A stretch of DNA of 64,000 bases from Eutreptiella sp. 'Long Island Sound 2002' (lineage: Eukaryota; Euglenozoa; Euglenophyceae; Eutreptiales; Eutreptiaceae). Location of the stretch: contig OZ038395.1 in the NCBI GenBank assembly GCA_964036045.1, forward strand, positions 10,000,288 to 10,064,287, written 5' to 3'. The translations under genes were made by a program, and so were the position numbers. The notes beneath the pieces were generated by a model. The model saw nothing but the letters and a program-made list of their open reading frames with translations, was not told the origin of the DNA and did no database searches. Each line of letters begins with the position of its first letter. Positions within the stretch are counted from its first letter, which is position 1. Of the stretch, positions 63,901 to 64,000 are shown piece by piece.

Positions 63901-64000
63901 AAATCAGTTCTGGCCAGCCCAGCCCAGGGCCATTCCAGCCAAATCTGGGTATGTCACCGGGGGTACCCCAGTTTGACCCAGAATTTCAAACTCATTTTTC
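60900..64000 (+). repeat. Eight-monomer (1536 bp) higher-order repeat at the right end
   Basis: caaaatgacttctgg occurs near 61211 and 62747, and gcgtgcgcctggggaaaatc near 61583 and 63119, all 1536 bp apart. cccaaattgattccc occurs at about 60957, 61917 and 62493. The caaactcattttt variant of the previous domain reappears in the last bases (63987), 23 monomers after 59571, so the 2878-bp family may continue beyond the window. Confidence 0.82.

Larger units (their letters stand above)
1..64000. repeat. 192-bp satellite DNA array spanning the entire window
   Basis: A 192-bp unit recurs head to tail from the first to the last base. The string tgcgcgccgcgcc starts at 1 and 193 and then every 192 bp, apart from small indels. 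About 333 units are present. Most copies differ from the consensus by only a few substitutions. No stretch of non-repeat sequence was seen, so there is no gene, promoter, tRNA, rRNA or transposon to annotate. Both ends of the window lie inside the array, so its true size is unknown. Uniform long arrays of this unit length are known as centromeric or heterochromatic satellites in many eukaryotes; that location is inferred here, not shown. I do not recognise the monomer as a named satellite family. Confidence 0.97.
9854..64000 (+). repeat. Forward-orientation satellite block B
   Basis: All monomers from 9854 to the end have the original orientation. The repeat register is shifted by 71 bp relative to block A because of the inversion joints. 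Sixteen further small indels add a net +6. No other orientation switch was found by reading the sequence. Confidence 0.95.

Noticed and set aside
1-64000. CRISPR array
   Set aside because: There are no short direct repeats separated by unique spacers. The whole 192-bp unit repeats with no variable segment and there are no cas genes.
1-64000. Telomeric repeat or subtelomere
   Set aside because: cctaggg occurs once per monomer but is not a tandem (ccctaa)n or (ttaggg)n run.
1-64000. Transposon, LTR or integrated viral sequence
   Set aside because: No reverse transcriptase, transposase or integrase frame and no break in the monomer periodicity was seen. The only discontinuities are the two inversion joints.
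1-64000. Rho-independent terminators from G/C block and T tract
   Set aside because: The T6 tract precedes the G/C block on the plus strand. On the minus strand a G/C block is followed by A6, not T. The pattern is part of each monomer and has no associated gene.

Overview
The whole 64 kb window is one uninterrupted block of tandem satellite DNA. It is built from a single 192-bp monomer, about 333 tandem copies, with no unique sequence, gene, RNA gene or recognisable transposon anywhere. The array runs off both ends of the window. By hand count the consensus monomer is about 56% G+C (108 of 192 bases) with about 15 CpGs. It begins with a 23-bp pure G/C block of alternating CG steps and ends with a T6 tract. 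Neighbouring copies usually differ by only a few substitutions. Megabase-style tandem arrays with higher-order structure and a near-nucleosomal unit length are typical of eukaryotic centromeric, pericentromeric or heterochromatic satellite. Many variants look like CpG-to-TpG/CpA changes, which suggests a genome with cytosine methylation. I do not recognise the monomer and cannot name the organism.

Layout: (1) 1-8342, forward monomers, mostly in five-monomer (960 bp) higher-order groups. (2) 8343-9853, a 1511-bp block of the same monomers in reverse orientation. (3) 9854-64000, forward monomers again. Shared variant markers divide the last part into successive local higher-order domains: 8-mers of 1536 bp (about 10.6-15.9 kb), 5-mers of 960 bp (16-19.9 kb), an 8-mer plus 5 bp of 1541 bp (20.2-23.3 kb), nested 7-mer and 16-mer repeats (24-28.4 kb), 2-mer and 3-mer expansions (28.4-31.4 kb), a divergent subfamily (33-36.9 kb), an 8-mer (36.7-39.1 kb), a 3265-bp 17-mer duplication (44.7-51.2 kb), a 7-mer of 1344 bp (51.1-54.6 kb), a 15-mer of 2878 bp (54.7-60.9 kb) and an 8-mer of 1536 bp (60.9-64 kb).

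Because 192 is a multiple of three and one frame of the consensus lacks stops, the array creates very long open reading frames, up to 3503 codons at 22785-33296. They are almost certainly not genes: they start and stop wherever a random point mutation or 1-2 bp indel falls, and their 'protein' is a 64-residue translation of the satellite. I therefore annotate no CDS. Seventeen length changes plus the inversion junctions account exactly for the repeat phase at the end of the window (net +5 from indels, -71 from the inversion), so the map of length changes appears complete except for any compensating pairs.

The most notable observations are the internal inversion with a resolvable breakpoint structure (72 bp lost on the left, 1 bp extra on the right), the concentration of indels in the T6/GC block, a weak CENP-B-box-like motif on the minus strand of each monomer, and the patchwork of higher-order periods that records successive local amplifications.
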